From assembly GCF_027856955.1 (NCBI RefSeq), contig NZ_JAPSMD010000011.1, positions 1 through 45,176 on the forward strand: a stretch of DNA of 45,176 bases. Direction: 5' to 3'. This DNA is from Falsiroseomonas oryzae. Its GTDB lineage: Bacteria; Pseudomonadota; Alphaproteobacteria; Acetobacterales; Acetobacteraceae. The notes under the pieces are model-generated. The model was not told the DNA's origin. It was given only the letters and a program-made list of their open reading frames with translations, and did not search any database. Below are positions 33,230 through 41,630 of the stretch, one piece after another. The stretch's first letter is position 1; every line of letters begins with the position of its first letter. The position numbers and the translations under genes are program-made.

Positions 33230-33610
33230 GCCGCATCTACACGGTTTTTACGCCGCCGACGGACGCAGCGCCTGGTCAGCGGCGCTTTGCCCTTCGTTAT
33301 GAGCTGCCGCTCTCCAAGACTACAGGTCACCGGACGGCCGAGTCCGGGCGCACTCCCTCCGCCAGGGCTACGCTCAGAGAATTTCGTTCCCTGCAGTTGG
33401 AGTTCACCCGGTTACGGAAGCGGGGCAACTCCAGATGCTGTCGTATGCGAGGCGGGACCCGACTGCGTGACCTCGAGGCACGTCTCGCGCGTTCGACGGG
33501 CGGCCTGGGCAAACGCGTCCAACTGATCGCCCGTACCGACGCCACGGCGACTGTGGACAGCAAGGCGGTGCCTCCGTCATCGTAGTCGCAATCCATCCTG
33601 GGAGGCGAGG
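33230..33610. other. Intergenic stretch before the ABC importer genes
   Basis: Apart from the hairpin at 33267-33286, no supported gene is present. A short frame at 33397-33585 contains RLRDLEARLARSTGGLGKRVQLIAR, faintly like the tail of an antitoxin-type HTH protein, but it has no start context or HTH and I do not call it. No sigma-54 or FNR box was found before the binding-protein gene. Confidence 0.4.
33267..33286 (+). terminator. Possible intrinsic terminator
   Basis: AGCGCC-TGGTCAGC-GGCGCT followed by TTT lies 38 bases after the cytochrome stop. The stem is short and the T-run brief, so termination is plausible but not certain. Confidence 0.4.
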
Positions 33611-35167
33611 GTGTCCCCTGTCCGACTCGTCGTGGCAATGCTCGTCCTCGTTCTGTCCGCGCCCTTCGCGAGCGCCCAGCTCCGCGGAGGCACCGCGGTG
33701 GTCGCCGTGCCCTCGGACCCTGGGCATCTCAACCCCGCCATCACCACCAGCGCGCCGGTCCAGCAGATCGCCGGCTCCATCTTCAACGGCCTCATCAGCC
33801 TCGACGAGACGGGCACGCCCAGGCCCGATCTCGCGCAGTCCTGGACCATCGCGCCCGACGGCCTTCGGGTGACCTTCACCCTCGTGCCCGATGCGCGCTG
33901 GCATGACGGCCAGCCGGTAACGGCCGAGGATGTGAAGTTCACCTTCGAGAACCTGTTGTTCCGCTTCCATGCGCGCACCCGCGCGGGCCTGGCGCCGGCG
34001 GTCGAGAGCATCGACGCGCCGGAAGCGCGCACCGTCGTCTTCCGCCTGCGCCGCCCGCATGCGCCGCTGCTCCGCCAACTCGACGTGCTGGAGGCGCCGA
34101 TCCTGCCGCGCCACGTCTATGCCGAGGGCGACGCCAACCAGCATCCGGCGAACCTCCGCCCCGTCGGCTCCGGCCCCTTCCGCTTCGAGAGCTACCGCCA
34201 GGACGACAGCGTCGTGCTCGTCCGCAACCCGGCGTATTTCAAGGCCGGCCTGCCGCATCTCGACCGGCTTGTGTTCCGCGTCATCCCGGACGCCAACACG
34301 CAGATCCAGGCGCTGCTCGCCGGCGAGGTGGACTACCTGGTGCGAGTCGCCGCCTCCGACGTGCGCCGTCTGCAGAACCGCGGGATTACGCTGGTGGACA
34401 CGCGCGGCGGAGCCGGCGGGTCGAACTGCATCATGACGCTGGCGTTCAACCTGGAACGGCCCACCCTGGCCGATCTGCGCGTGCGCCGCGCCATCGCCGC
34501 CGCAATGGACCGCAACCAGATGCTCGACCTCATCCTGTTCGGCCGCGGCCGGGTGGCGGAGGCGCCGATCTCGAGCGGCATCCCCTGGGCGCACCTGCCT
34601 GGCGCGCTCGCCGCGCATCCCATCGACCCGGCGCTGGCCAACCGCCTTCTGGACGAGGCGGGGCACCCGCGCGGCGCGAATGGCGAGCGCTTCTCGATCG
34701 ACATGTTCCTCTATGCCACCTTCACCCGCTATGCTGAGCTGATGCGCCAGCAACTTGCGCAGGTCGGCATCGGGCTGCGCGCGCGCTTCGTGGACGCCGC
34801 CGGGCTCGGCGAGGCGGTCTTCGCGCGGCGCTACTTCGACACCACGCTCGTCTCCTACTGCAACGGCCTCGACCCTGCGATCGGCGTGCGGCGGATGTAC
34901 GACAGCACGAATATCGGTAGCGTGCCCTTCTCCAACGCTGCGGCCTTCCGCAATGCCGAGGTGGACCGGCATTTCGCCGCCGCCGGCGCGACGATGGACG
35001 AGGCGGTGCGCGGCGAGCACTACCGCGCGGCGCAGCGCATCCTGGCCGCCGAGCTGCCCTATTGGTGGCTGGTCGAGGCGAACCTCACCACCGCCTGGCG
35101 CGACGCCTTCCGGGGCTTCGCGCCCTGGAGCGGGAGCTTCGCCGAGGGCGCGCAGCGGCTGCGCTGA
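33611..35167 (+). CDS. ABC importer periplasmic binding protein (peptide/nickel family)
   Basis: A 518-residue family-5 solute-binding protein. The N-terminal signal is RLVVAMLVLVLSAPFASAQ with no lipobox cysteine. The mature protein has the family opening GGTAVVAVPSDPGHLNPAITTSAPVQQIAGSIFNGLI, the block LAQSWTIAPDGLRVTFTLVPDARWHDGQPVTAEDV, then RPVGSGPFRFESY. Such proteins capture di/oligopeptides, nickel chelates or glycosides. It heads an operon with two permeases. A nickel role would suit the hydrogenase downstream, but no nickel-specific residue pattern can be asserted. The GTG start carries a good signal peptide immediately after it. Confidence 0.88.
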   Translation: MSPVRLVVAMLVLVLSAPFASAQLRGGTAVVAVPSDPGHLNPAITTSAPVQQIAGSIFNGLISLDETGTPRPDLAQSWTIAPDGLRVTFTLVPDARWHDGQPVTAEDVKFTFENLLFRFHARTRAGLAPAVESIDAPEARTVVFRLRRPHAPLLRQLDVLEAPILPRHVYAEGDANQHPANLRPVGSGPFRFESYRQDDSVVLVRNPAYFKAGLPHLDRLVFRVIPDANTQIQALLAGEVDYLVRVAASDVRRLQNRGITLVDTRGGAGGSNCIMTLAFNLERPTLADLRVRRAIAAAMDRNQMLDLILFGRGRVAEAPISSGIPWAHLPGALAAHPIDPALANRLLDEAGHPRGANGERFSIDMFLYATFTRYAELMRQQLAQVGIGLRARFVDAAGLGEAVFARRYFDTTLVSYCNGLDPAIGVRRMYDSTNIGSVPFSNAAAFRNAEVDRHFAAAGATMDEAVRGEHYRAAQRILAAELPYWWLVEANLTTAWRDAFRGFAPWSGSFAEGAQRLR

Positions 35168-35177
35168 CCGGCGCGCG

Positions 35178-36137
35178 ATGCGGCGCCTGCTGATCCGCCG
35201 CCTGCTGCTGGCGGTCCCGACGCTGCTGGTCGCCGCCACCATCGCCTTCGTCCTGGCGCATCTCGCGCCCGGCAGCCCGGCCGTGGCGCTCGGCGGCGAT
35301 TTCGGCGCGCCCGGCCTGGTCGAGGAAATCGCGCGCATCCAGGGCACCGACCGGCCGCTCGCCGTCATCTACGTCGAATGGCTTCTGCGTCTGGCCCGCG
35401 GCGACCTCGGCTTCTCCTTCCGCGCGCAGGCGCCGGTCACGGCTCTGATCGGCGACCGGCTCGGCGTGACGCTGGTGCTCACGCTGTCGGCCGCGCTGCT
35501 TGCCATGCTGCTCGGGCTGCTGCTCGGCGCTGCCACGGCGGCGCGGAAAGGCGGGCGGGCCGCAGTCGCCACCTTCGCCCTGGTCCAGGCGCTGCCCGTC
35601 TATCTCGTCGCGCAGCTTCTCGTGCTGGTCTTCGCCGTCGGGCTTGGCCTCCTGCCGATCCAGGGGCTCGAGAATCCGCGCGCCCCGCCCGAGGGGCTGG
35701 CGGGGCTGCTGGCCGACCGGGCGCGCCACCTCGCCCTGCCGATTGCGGCCCTCGGGCTCGGCCAGTTCGGCTTCGTCGCGCTGCTGACGCGCGCCCGGCT
35801 GCGCGAGGAACTCGGCCGGCTCTACGTCACCACCGCGCGGGCGCGCGGCGCCGGCGAGGCGACCGTGCGCCTGCGCCACGCCCTGCCCAATGCGCTGCTG
35901 CCGCTGCTGGCGCTGTTCGGCAGCCGCGTCGGCGCGCTGGTCGGCGGCGCGCTGGTGGTGGAGACGGCCTTCGCCTTGCCGGGGCTCGGCCGGCTGGCCG
36001 TGACGGCGGCGATCGCGCGCGACCAGCCCACCGTGATCGGCGTGGTGCTGGTCGCCGCGCTGGCGATCGTGCTGGCGAACCTTGCGGTGGACCTGCTGCA
36101 GCTCTGGCTCGACCCGCGCCAGCGGGAGGCGTCGTGA
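35178..36137 (+). CDS. ABC importer permease 1 (DppB/NikB type)
   Basis: A 319-residue inner-membrane permease with about six helices. The N-terminal helix RRLLLAVPTLLVAATIAFVLAHLAPGSPA is typical of DppB. The EAA loop that docks an ATPase is ELGRLYVTTARARGAGEATVRLRHALPNALLP. It starts 10 bases after the binding-protein stop and overlaps permease 2 by a GTGA. Confidence 0.9.
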   Translation: MRRLLIRRLLLAVPTLLVAATIAFVLAHLAPGSPAVALGGDFGAPGLVEEIARIQGTDRPLAVIYVEWLLRLARGDLGFSFRAQAPVTALIGDRLGVTLVLTLSAALLAMLLGLLLGAATAARKGGRAAVATFALVQALPVYLVAQLLVLVFAVGLGLLPIQGLENPRAPPEGLAGLLADRARHLALPIAALGLGQFGFVALLTRARLREELGRLYVTTARARGAGEATVRLRHALPNALLPLLALFGSRVGALVGGALVVETAFALPGLGRLAVTAAIARDQPTVIGVVLVAALAIVLANLAVDLLQLWLDPRQREAS

Positions 36138-36910
36138 GCCGCGCGGCGCCCGCCTGCCTGCTCGGGCTCGTGCTCCTGCTGGTCCTGCTGCTGGCCCTGG
36201 CGCCGGCGGGCGGCATCCAGGCGCTGCCGATGACGCGCCCCTTCCTGCCGCCGGGCGCGGCGCATCCCTTCGGCACCGACGACCTCGGCCGCGACATGCT
36301 GATGGCGGTGGCGCAGGGCGCGCGGACCTCTCTGCTGGTAGGGCTGGTGGCCCTCGCGCTCGCCTCCGGACTCGGCATCCTGGTTGGCGTCGCCGCCGGC
36401 CTTGGCCCGGTCGCGCTCGACGAGGCGCTGATGCGGGCGACGGATGTGGTGGCCAGCCTGCCCACGCTGCTGCTCGCCGTGCTCGTCGCGGCCTTCTTCG
36501 GCGGCTCGGCACTGCTGGTCGCACTGGTGCTCGGGCTGACGCGTTGGACGGTGATCGCGCGGCTGGTACGGGCCGAGACGCTGACGCTGCGCCGCTTGCC
36601 CTTCTTCCGCGCCGCCCTGGCGCTGGGCTGCGGGCCGTGGCGGCTGGCGCGGCGGCACCTGCTACCGCAACTGGGCGCGGTGGTCGCGCCGGCGGCAGGG
36701 GTGATCTTCGGCGGCGCCATCCTGGCCGAGGCGACGCTCGCCTTCGTCGGTCTCGGCGATCCGGAGCGGACCAGCTGGGGCCGGCTGATCGCCGCGGGCT
36801 ATCCCTTCCTCGACGACGCGTGGTGGATGTGGGCCTTCCCGGTCGCGGCGATCTGCCTGACCACCGTGCTGGTGGCGCTGGCTGGCGATGCCGCGGCGCG
36901 CGAAGGCTGA
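36134..36910 (+). CDS. ABC importer permease 2 (DppC/NikC type)
   Basis: A 258-residue inner-membrane permease. The family motif FGTDDLGRDMLMAVAQGARTSLLVG follows the first helix, and the EAA loop is RAALALGCGPWRLARRHLLPQL. The GTG start overlaps permease 1. It is somewhat shorter than typical DppC (about 280-300) at the N terminus. The two ATPase genes (DppD/F) that normally follow are absent: the next gene encodes an unrelated secreted protein. Confidence 0.9.
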   Translation: MSRAAPACLLGLVLLLVLLLALAPAGGIQALPMTRPFLPPGAAHPFGTDDLGRDMLMAVAQGARTSLLVGLVALALASGLGILVGVAAGLGPVALDEALMRATDVVASLPTLLLAVLVAAFFGGSALLVALVLGLTRWTVIARLVRAETLTLRRLPFFRAALALGCGPWRLARRHLLPQLGAVVAPAAGVIFGGAILAEATLAFVGLGDPERTSWGRLIAAGYPFLDDAWWMWAFPVAAICLTTVLVALAGDAAAREG

Positions 36911-36984
36911 CCGCGAGCCGCCTTGGGCATTGCCTCCGCCCCGATGGCTGGGGCAGGGTGGCGCCCGCAACCCGGAGTGGGACC

Positions 36985-37635
36985 TTGCGGATCGTCTTTC
37001 GCGCCCTGTGCCTGGCAGCCCTCGCCGCCCTTGCGGCCCCGTCCGGACCAGCCCGCGCGAGCGGCGCCGAGGGCAGCTTCGGCCTGGCCGCGATGGTCCA
37101 CACCCACAACTGGCCCGCCAATGCCGAGGTGCTGCCCTGGGACGGGCGCTCCGACGGCAGCTTCACCTACCGGGCCATCCCCTGCTCCGGCAACGCGCCG
37201 ATGAACAACATCGGCACCAACCTGCCGACCTATAACGGGCTGATCCCGGGCAGCCGCTCGCCGGCCTCCACGCGTTCGCACCCCTTCGCCTTCACCGTAG
37301 AGCGGGGCGCCATGCGCGGCACCATCGCGCTGACCGTCTGCCAGCTGCGCCCCGGCCCGACCACCGACGGCAGGCCGGACGCCGAGCGCGACCGCATCGA
37401 CATCGCCTTCGCCGCCACCGCGGACCGGCGGACCGCGGAGGAGACGATCTTCAGCGGCACCTTCCGCATCACCGGCGGTTCCGGCCGCTACGCGCAGCTC
37501 ACAGGCAGCGGCACGATCCGTGGCTACTTCATGTGCTTCGACCCGCGCGGCTGCGAGGCCGGCAACGAGGGCCGCTTCCGCGACATGCAATACGTGCTGG
37601 AAGGCACCTTCCGCGATCCCGCCTTCGCCCCGTGA
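36985..37635 (+). CDS. Secreted hypothetical protein
   Basis: About 216 residues, probably starting at TTG 36985 with GGAG upstream; this gives a clean signal peptide (RIVFRALCLAALAALAAPSGPARA). The mature part is beta-rich, with repeated Gly-containing strands (HPFAFTVERGAMRGTIALTVCQLRPG, IFSGTFRITGGSGRYAQLTGSGTIRGYF) resembling small beta-barrel lipid- or ligand-binding folds. Four cysteines could form disulfides. I recognise no family. It lies 75 bases after the permease and 20 before another secreted protein, so the two probably function together. Confidence 0.65.
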   Translation: MRIVFRALCLAALAALAAPSGPARASGAEGSFGLAAMVHTHNWPANAEVLPWDGRSDGSFTYRAIPCSGNAPMNNIGTNLPTYNGLIPGSRSPASTRSHPFAFTVERGAMRGTIALTVCQLRPGPTTDGRPDAERDRIDIAFAATADRRTAEETIFSGTFRITGGSGRYAQLTGSGTIRGYFMCFDPRGCEAGNEGRFRDMQYVLEGTFRDPAFAP

Positions 37636-37655
37636 ACCCGAGAGGAACGACGACC

Positions 37656-38003
37656 ATGGCCTCCAGGATGCTCGCCCTCGCCGTCGGCTTGGCGCTGACC
37701 GGGACCGCCGGTGCCGCCTCGGCCTGCGGCCAACTCAGCCATGTGGAGCCGGCGAAGCCCGGCCAAATGGTGCTGATCCGCGGCTATGGCTACGGCTTCG
37801 AGGGCGGCGAGCGGCCCGTCACCTTGGTCTGGGCGTCCGCGCGCAGCGTCGCGGCAACGGTGACGATCGACGCGCAAGGCAATTTCGAGATCGCTATTCC
37901 AGCGCCGCAGGCGCCGGGCGACCATGAGCTCGTGGCCATGGAGGGCGAGGAGGATCCGGCGCCTATGTCGGTCACCGTCACCGTCCTGCCGGTCGGGGCC
38001 TAG
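37656..38003 (+). CDS. Small secreted beta-sandwich-like protein
   Basis: A 115-residue protein with signal peptide MLALAVGLALTGTAGAASA. The remaining 90 residues (CGQLSHVEPAKPGQMVLIRGYGYGFEGGERPVTLVW then FEIAIPAPQAPGDHELVA) look like an IPT/Ig-like beta sandwich of the kind seen in surface or ligand-binding modules. The function is unknown. The ATG has GAGAGGAA upstream. The next gene is convergent (CobW, minus strand). Confidence 0.65.
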   Translation: MASRMLALAVGLALTGTAGAASACGQLSHVEPAKPGQMVLIRGYGYGFEGGERPVTLVWASARSVAATVTIDAQGNFEIAIPAPQAPGDHELVAMEGEEDPAPMSVTVTVLPVGA

Positions 38004-38014
38004 CCTCCGGGCTC

Positions 38015-39010
38015 TCAGCCGGGCGCCTCGCAGCGCGCGAGGTCGGCGCGGATCGCCGCCTCGGGCAGGCCGAGGCCGATGAAGACGAGTGCGCCGCAAT
38101 CGCCCTCGGCCAGTGCGGCGCCGTCCGGTGCGCGGCTGGTGCGCATGACGTCGCGCATGCCCTGAAGCAGCACGGGATGCGGCTCACCAGCGATGCGGAT
38201 CACGCCCTTGCAGCGCAGCAGCCGTTCGGCATGGCGCAGCGCGAGGAAGGATAGCGCATCCCGCAGCCTGTCTGCGTCGAGCGGCGCCGCAGGGCGGACG
38301 ACGAAGGACTCCGCCACCGGCTCGGCGCGGCGCGGCGCCGGCACGCGCGCGGCGGCGAAGGCCGGGGATGGCGCGGGTGGCCGATGCGCCGAGGCCGCCG
38401 GCCAGGGGCCGAGCAGCAGGCGAGGATCGAGCGACTCCGGCGACACCGCTCGGATCTCGGCGAGCGGGTTGGCGCCGGCGAGTTCATCGCGCAGCGCGGC
38501 AAGCGCCGCGGCCGGCATCGTCTCCGTCCTGGTGAGCAGGATTGCATCCGCCGCGCCGATCTGCCGTTCGGCGACGGGAAAGCGCGCCCGCTGATCGGCC
38601 AGCCCCGGCGCGTCGCAGACCGTCACAACTCGCGCCACGGCGACCCCACCGCGCAGCGAGGCCGCGCGGGCTAACGTGGCAAGGATCGCGCCCGGATCGG
38701 CGAGGCCCGTCGTCTCCAGCACGGCAAGGCGGGCGCGCCCCGGCGCCTCCGCGCGGAAGCGCAGCAGCGCCTCCAGCGCGGCGAGCAGGTCGCCCTGGAT
38801 GGTGCAGCAGATGCAGCCATTGGTCAGCTCGACCAGCGCGCCGGCGCGGTTGGCGGCGGGCAGCAGCATCCCGTCCACGTCCACCGCGCCGAACTCGTTC
38901 ACCAGCACGACGACGCCCGTAGCGTCGCGCGCCGCTAGGGCGGCGTTGAGGCAGGTGGTCTTGCCGGCGCCGAGGAAGCCGGTGAGCAGGACGAGCGGTA
39001 GCTTCTCCAT
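38015..39010 (-). CDS. CobW/COG0523 metal-chaperone GTPase
   Basis: A 331-residue G3E-family GTPase. Walker A is TGFLGAGKTT (10-19), and the metal motif CICC (Cys66, 68, 69) sits in LTNGCICCT, followed by LETTGLADP. A CobW C-terminal domain (RLLRCKGVIRIAGEPHPVLLQG) closes the protein. These proteins hand Zn, Co, Ni or Fe to metalloenzymes. The gene is 61 bases from, and divergent to, the CooC gene and near the hydrogenase. It may serve metal supply for it, but family members cannot be assigned a metal by motif alone. Confidence 0.88.
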   Translation of the reverse strand: MEKLPLVLLTGFLGAGKTTCLNAALAARDATGVVVLVNEFGAVDVDGMLLPAANRAGALVELTNGCICCTIQGDLLAALEALLRFRAEAPGRARLAVLETTGLADPGAILATLARAASLRGGVAVARVVTVCDAPGLADQRARFPVAERQIGAADAILLTRTETMPAAALAALRDELAGANPLAEIRAVSPESLDPRLLLGPWPAASAHRPPAPSPAFAAARVPAPRRAEPVAESFVVRPAAPLDADRLRDALSFLALRHAERLLRCKGVIRIAGEPHPVLLQGMRDVMRTSRAPDGAALAEGDCGALVFIGLGLPEAAIRADLARCEAPG

Positions 39011-39071
39011 GCGGCTTGATCTGGCCGGCCCGATGCGGCCAAAGTCAAGGCGATGCGGGGAGGCCAGGACG

Positions 39072-39896
39072 ATGAAGATCGCGACGGTGGGCAAGGGCGG
39101 TAGCGGCAAGACCACACTGGCCGGAACGCTGGCCCGCATCTTCGCCGAGCGCGGACAGCGGATCGTCGCCATCGACGGGGACCCCAACCCCAACCTGGCG
39201 CTGACGCTCGGCATGACGCCAGATGCCGCCGACCGCATCACCTACATCCCGCCCAGCATCATGACCCTGGTGAAGGACGAGGCCGGCAATTCGAAGCTCG
39301 AGCCGACGATGAGCAACGACGCGCTGATGGAGAAGTTCGCCGTCCGCGCGAATGATGGCATCGACCTGATCGTCATGGGCAAGCCGGCGCATGGCACCGC
39401 CGGCACCGGCTGCATGTGCTCCTCCCACCGCGCCGTGCGCGGGCTGATCGCGGAGCTGACCGATATCGGCGAGCACACCATCACCGACATGGAGGCCGGG
39501 CTCGAGCACCTGAAGCGCGGCACGGCGCGCAATGTGGACATGATGCTGGTCGTGGCGGAGCCCTATTACCGCTCGCTCGAGGCCGCGCTGCGCACCTGCG
39601 AGCTGGCGCGCGAGCTGAACATCCCCTTCGTGAAGGTCGTTTCCAACAAGGCGCGCGGCGAGGAGGACCGGGCCGCGATCGCCGATTTCTGCGCCAAGCA
39701 CGACCTCGAGGTGATCGGCGAGGTGCCCTGGGACGAGGATTTCGCGAAGGCCGAGCAGCAGGGGAAATCACCCTACGACCACGCGCCGACGTCGGTCGGC
39801 ATTCGCGCCATCCGTGACATCGCCGACAGGATCGCGGCGCTCGCCGTGCCCCCTGCCGTGCCGGGCTCCGGCGATGGCGCAGCCGCGCGGGCCTGA
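39072..39896 (+). CDS. CooC-like nickel-insertion ATPase
   Basis: A 274-residue SIMIBI/MinD-type ATPase. The deviant Walker A is GKGGSGKTT (8-16), DGDPNPNLALTLGM follows, and the diagnostic CxC at Cys114/Cys116 is in TGTGCMCSSHRAVRG, which in CooC binds Ni(II) at the dimer interface. CooC inserts nickel into carbon monoxide dehydrogenase. No CODH gene is visible, and the gene is in line with a MerR regulator and a [NiFe]-hydrogenase. I infer a nickel-delivery role for this hydrogenase, possibly replacing or assisting HypB. The end overlaps the MerR gene by 23 bases. Confidence 0.88.
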   Translation: MKIATVGKGGSGKTTLAGTLARIFAERGQRIVAIDGDPNPNLALTLGMTPDAADRITYIPPSIMTLVKDEAGNSKLEPTMSNDALMEKFAVRANDGIDLIVMGKPAHGTAGTGCMCSSHRAVRGLIAELTDIGEHTITDMEAGLEHLKRGTARNVDMMLVVAEPYYRSLEAALRTCELARELNIPFVKVVSNKARGEEDRAAIADFCAKHDLEVIGEVPWDEDFAKAEQQGKSPYDHAPTSVGIRAIRDIADRIAALAVPPAVPGSGDGAAARA

Positions 39897-40320
39897 GCCC
39901 CGCCGCGGGCTGCTGGTGGGAGAGCTGGCGGCCTCGCTCGGCGTCACGCCGAAGACGCTGCGCCACTACGAGAAGCTCGGCGTGCTGCCGGCGGCCGAAC
40001 GTGGCGACAACGGCTACAGGCGCTACCCGCTGGATGCGGCGCAGCGCGTGCGGCTCGCGGTGAAGCTGCGCGCGCTCGGCTTCCCGCTGCCGGCGGTGCG
40101 CGCGCTGCTGGCCGTGGCGGACGGGCCGGGCATGCGCGCGCGCCTCGCCTCCGAGCTCGACCAGAAGATCCAGGAGACGGCGCTGCAGATCGCCGTGCTG
40201 CAGGGACGGCGGGACGAGTTGGAGGCGCGGCTGATGGCGGTGTTCGACGCCCCGCCAGCGGCGAGCGCCGCCGTGGTCTGCGATGCCTTCCTCGGCGGGG
40301 GCCAGCGAGGAAGTCCTTGA
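39874..40320 (+). CDS. MerR-family transcriptional regulator
   Basis: A 148-residue MerR protein. The winged HTH VGELAASLGVTPKTLRHYEKLGVL is followed by GYRRYPLDAAQRVRLAVKLRALGFPL and a coiled-coil dimerisation helix (residues 85-125). The C-terminal effector region is short and has one cysteine (VVCDAFLGGG), so the signal is unclear; a metal is possible. It is co-transcribed with cooC and its stop codon forms part of the hydrogenase promoter, where the MerR-type dyad lies. Confidence 0.88.
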   Translation: MAQPRGPEPRRGLLVGELAASLGVTPKTLRHYEKLGVLPAAERGDNGYRRYPLDAAQRVRLAVKLRALGFPLPAVRALLAVADGPGMRARLASELDQKIQETALQIAVLQGRRDELEARLMAVFDAPPAASAAVVCDAFLGGGQRGSP

Positions 40321-40347
40321 CGTTGCCCTAGGGGCAAAGCGCAGCAT
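40317..40347 (+). promoter_or_regulatory. MerR-type promoter of the hydrogenase operon
   Basis: TTGACG (40317-40322) and CAGCAT (40342-40347) are separated by 19 bases, the overlong spacer typical of MerR-activated promoters. A perfect dyad TTGCCC-TAG-GGGCAA (40323-40337) fills the spacer. The -10 is weak, as expected for an activator-dependent promoter. Hydrogenase translation starts at 40386. Confidence 0.6.
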
Positions 40348-40385
40348 CCGCGCGAACCGGGCGGTTCCCGGCGGTTGAGGACGAG

Positions 40386-41621
40386 ATGGCGGACGGCAAT
40401 GGTCCCCCGGCGGCGCGCTACCTGCCGCGCTTCACGCTCGACGCAGGTCCGATCACCGAGGTGCACGCCTTCTGGCTGGCGGGGATGAGCTGCGACGGCT
40501 GCTCCATCGCCGCGACCGGCGCGCAGAACCCGACGGTCGAGCAGCTGATGACCGGGACCATCCCGGGCCTGCCGAAGATCGTGCTGCACCATCCCGTGCT
40601 GTCGGTCACCGCCGGCAAGGAGTTCATGAAGGCGCACCACCTGGCCAAGGCCGGCAAGCTCGGCGCGCCCTATGTGGTGCTGCAGGAGGGCTCGGTCGCC
40701 GACGAGAGCATCGCCGGCGATTTCGGCGGCTACTGGTCCGCGATGGGCATGGACGAGAAGACGCACCAGCCCATCCCGACCGCCCATTGGCTGCGCGACC
40801 TCGCGCCGGGCGCTGCGGCCGTCATCGCGGTCGGCACCTGCGCGACCTGGGGCGGCATCCCCGCCGCGGCGGGGAACCTCACCGGCGCGATGTCGGTGAT
40901 GGACTACCTGGGCAAGGACTACCTCAGCCAGCTCGGCCTGCCGCCGATCAACATCCCGGGCTGCGCACCGGTCGGCGACAACATCACCGAGACCATCGCA
41001 TCCATCCTGATGTTCCTCGCTGGCGTCGGCCCGCTGCCGGAATTCGACGAGCTCGGCCGTCCCGCCTGGATGTTCAAGAATACCGTCCACCGCGGCTGCG
41101 TGCGCGCCGGCAACTACGAGGAAGGCAAGTTCGCCGAGGAATACGGCGACCAGGAATGCCTGGTGGAACTCGGCTGCTGGGGCCCCGTGGTCCAGTGCAA
41201 CATGGTCAGCCGCGGCGCGCTTGGCCACAATGGCGGCTGCATGAACACGGGCGGCATCTGCATCGGCTGCACCATGCCCGGTTTCCCCGACGCCTTCGCG
41301 CCCTTCTACAAGCGCCCGCCAGGCGCGCTGCTGTCGTCCACCGTCAGCCGCACGACCGGCACCTTCATGTCCTATCTCCGCGACTTCACCAACCACAGCC
41401 GCAACATGACGTCGCGCTGGAAGGAGAAGGGCGCGGTGCCGAGTGGCTGGGCCAAGGTGCGCGGAGAGGCTCGGCCGCTTGAGCGCGCGGTCAGCTATTT
41501 CTACGACAAGCTCAAGGCGCAGGGCACGCGCTTCGAGCCAGGCTCGGCGCGGCAGAAGGAGTTGCAGGCCTCGGCCAGCGCCTATCTGCGCAACCGGCCG
41601 ACGCGCCAGGCGGCGGAATAG
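40386..41621 (+). CDS. [NiFe]-hydrogenase small subunit (group 1h/1l-like)
   Basis: A 411-residue electron-transfer subunit with no Tat signal and no C-terminal membrane helix, so it is probably cytoplasmic or cytoplasm-facing. Likely proximal-cluster cysteines are C36 and C39 (GMSCDGCS), C152 (GTCATWGG) and C193 (PGCAP). The distal cluster is His235/C238 (VHRGC), C258 and C264. The medial region offers four cysteines (271, 285, 292, 295), so it could hold [4Fe-4S] instead of [3Fe-4S]. The motifs are closest to the actinobacterial-type high-affinity group 1h and relatives; the second proximal residue is Cys here, where group 1h has Asp. The subgroup call is tentative. Confidence 0.85.
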   Translation: MADGNGPPAARYLPRFTLDAGPITEVHAFWLAGMSCDGCSIAATGAQNPTVEQLMTGTIPGLPKIVLHHPVLSVTAGKEFMKAHHLAKAGKLGAPYVVLQEGSVADESIAGDFGGYWSAMGMDEKTHQPIPTAHWLRDLAPGAAAVIAVGTCATWGGIPAAAGNLTGAMSVMDYLGKDYLSQLGLPPINIPGCAPVGDNITETIASILMFLAGVGPLPEFDELGRPAWMFKNTVHRGCVRAGNYEEGKFAEEYGDQECLVELGCWGPVVQCNMVSRGALGHNGGCMNTGGICIGCTMPGFPDAFAPFYKRPPGALLSSTVSRTTGTFMSYLRDFTNHSRNMTSRWKEKGAVPSGWAKVRGEARPLERAVSYFYDKLKAQGTRFEPGSARQKELQASASAYLRNRPTRQAAE

Positions 41622-41630
41622 GAGGCGGCC

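Noticed and set aside
33397-33585. Short frame with RLRDLEARLARSTGG as an antitoxin or HTH gene
   Set aside because: Too short, no HTH and no ribosome site; similarity is only impressionistic.
33404-35368. A 654-codon minus-strand frame opposite the ABC binding protein
   Set aside because: Antisense shadow, Arg/Gly/Val/His-rich; the sense frame has signal peptide and family motifs.
33611-36910. Naming the importer genes nikABC
   Set aside because: The family covers peptides, nickel and others; proximity to hydrogenase alone does not justify the symbols.
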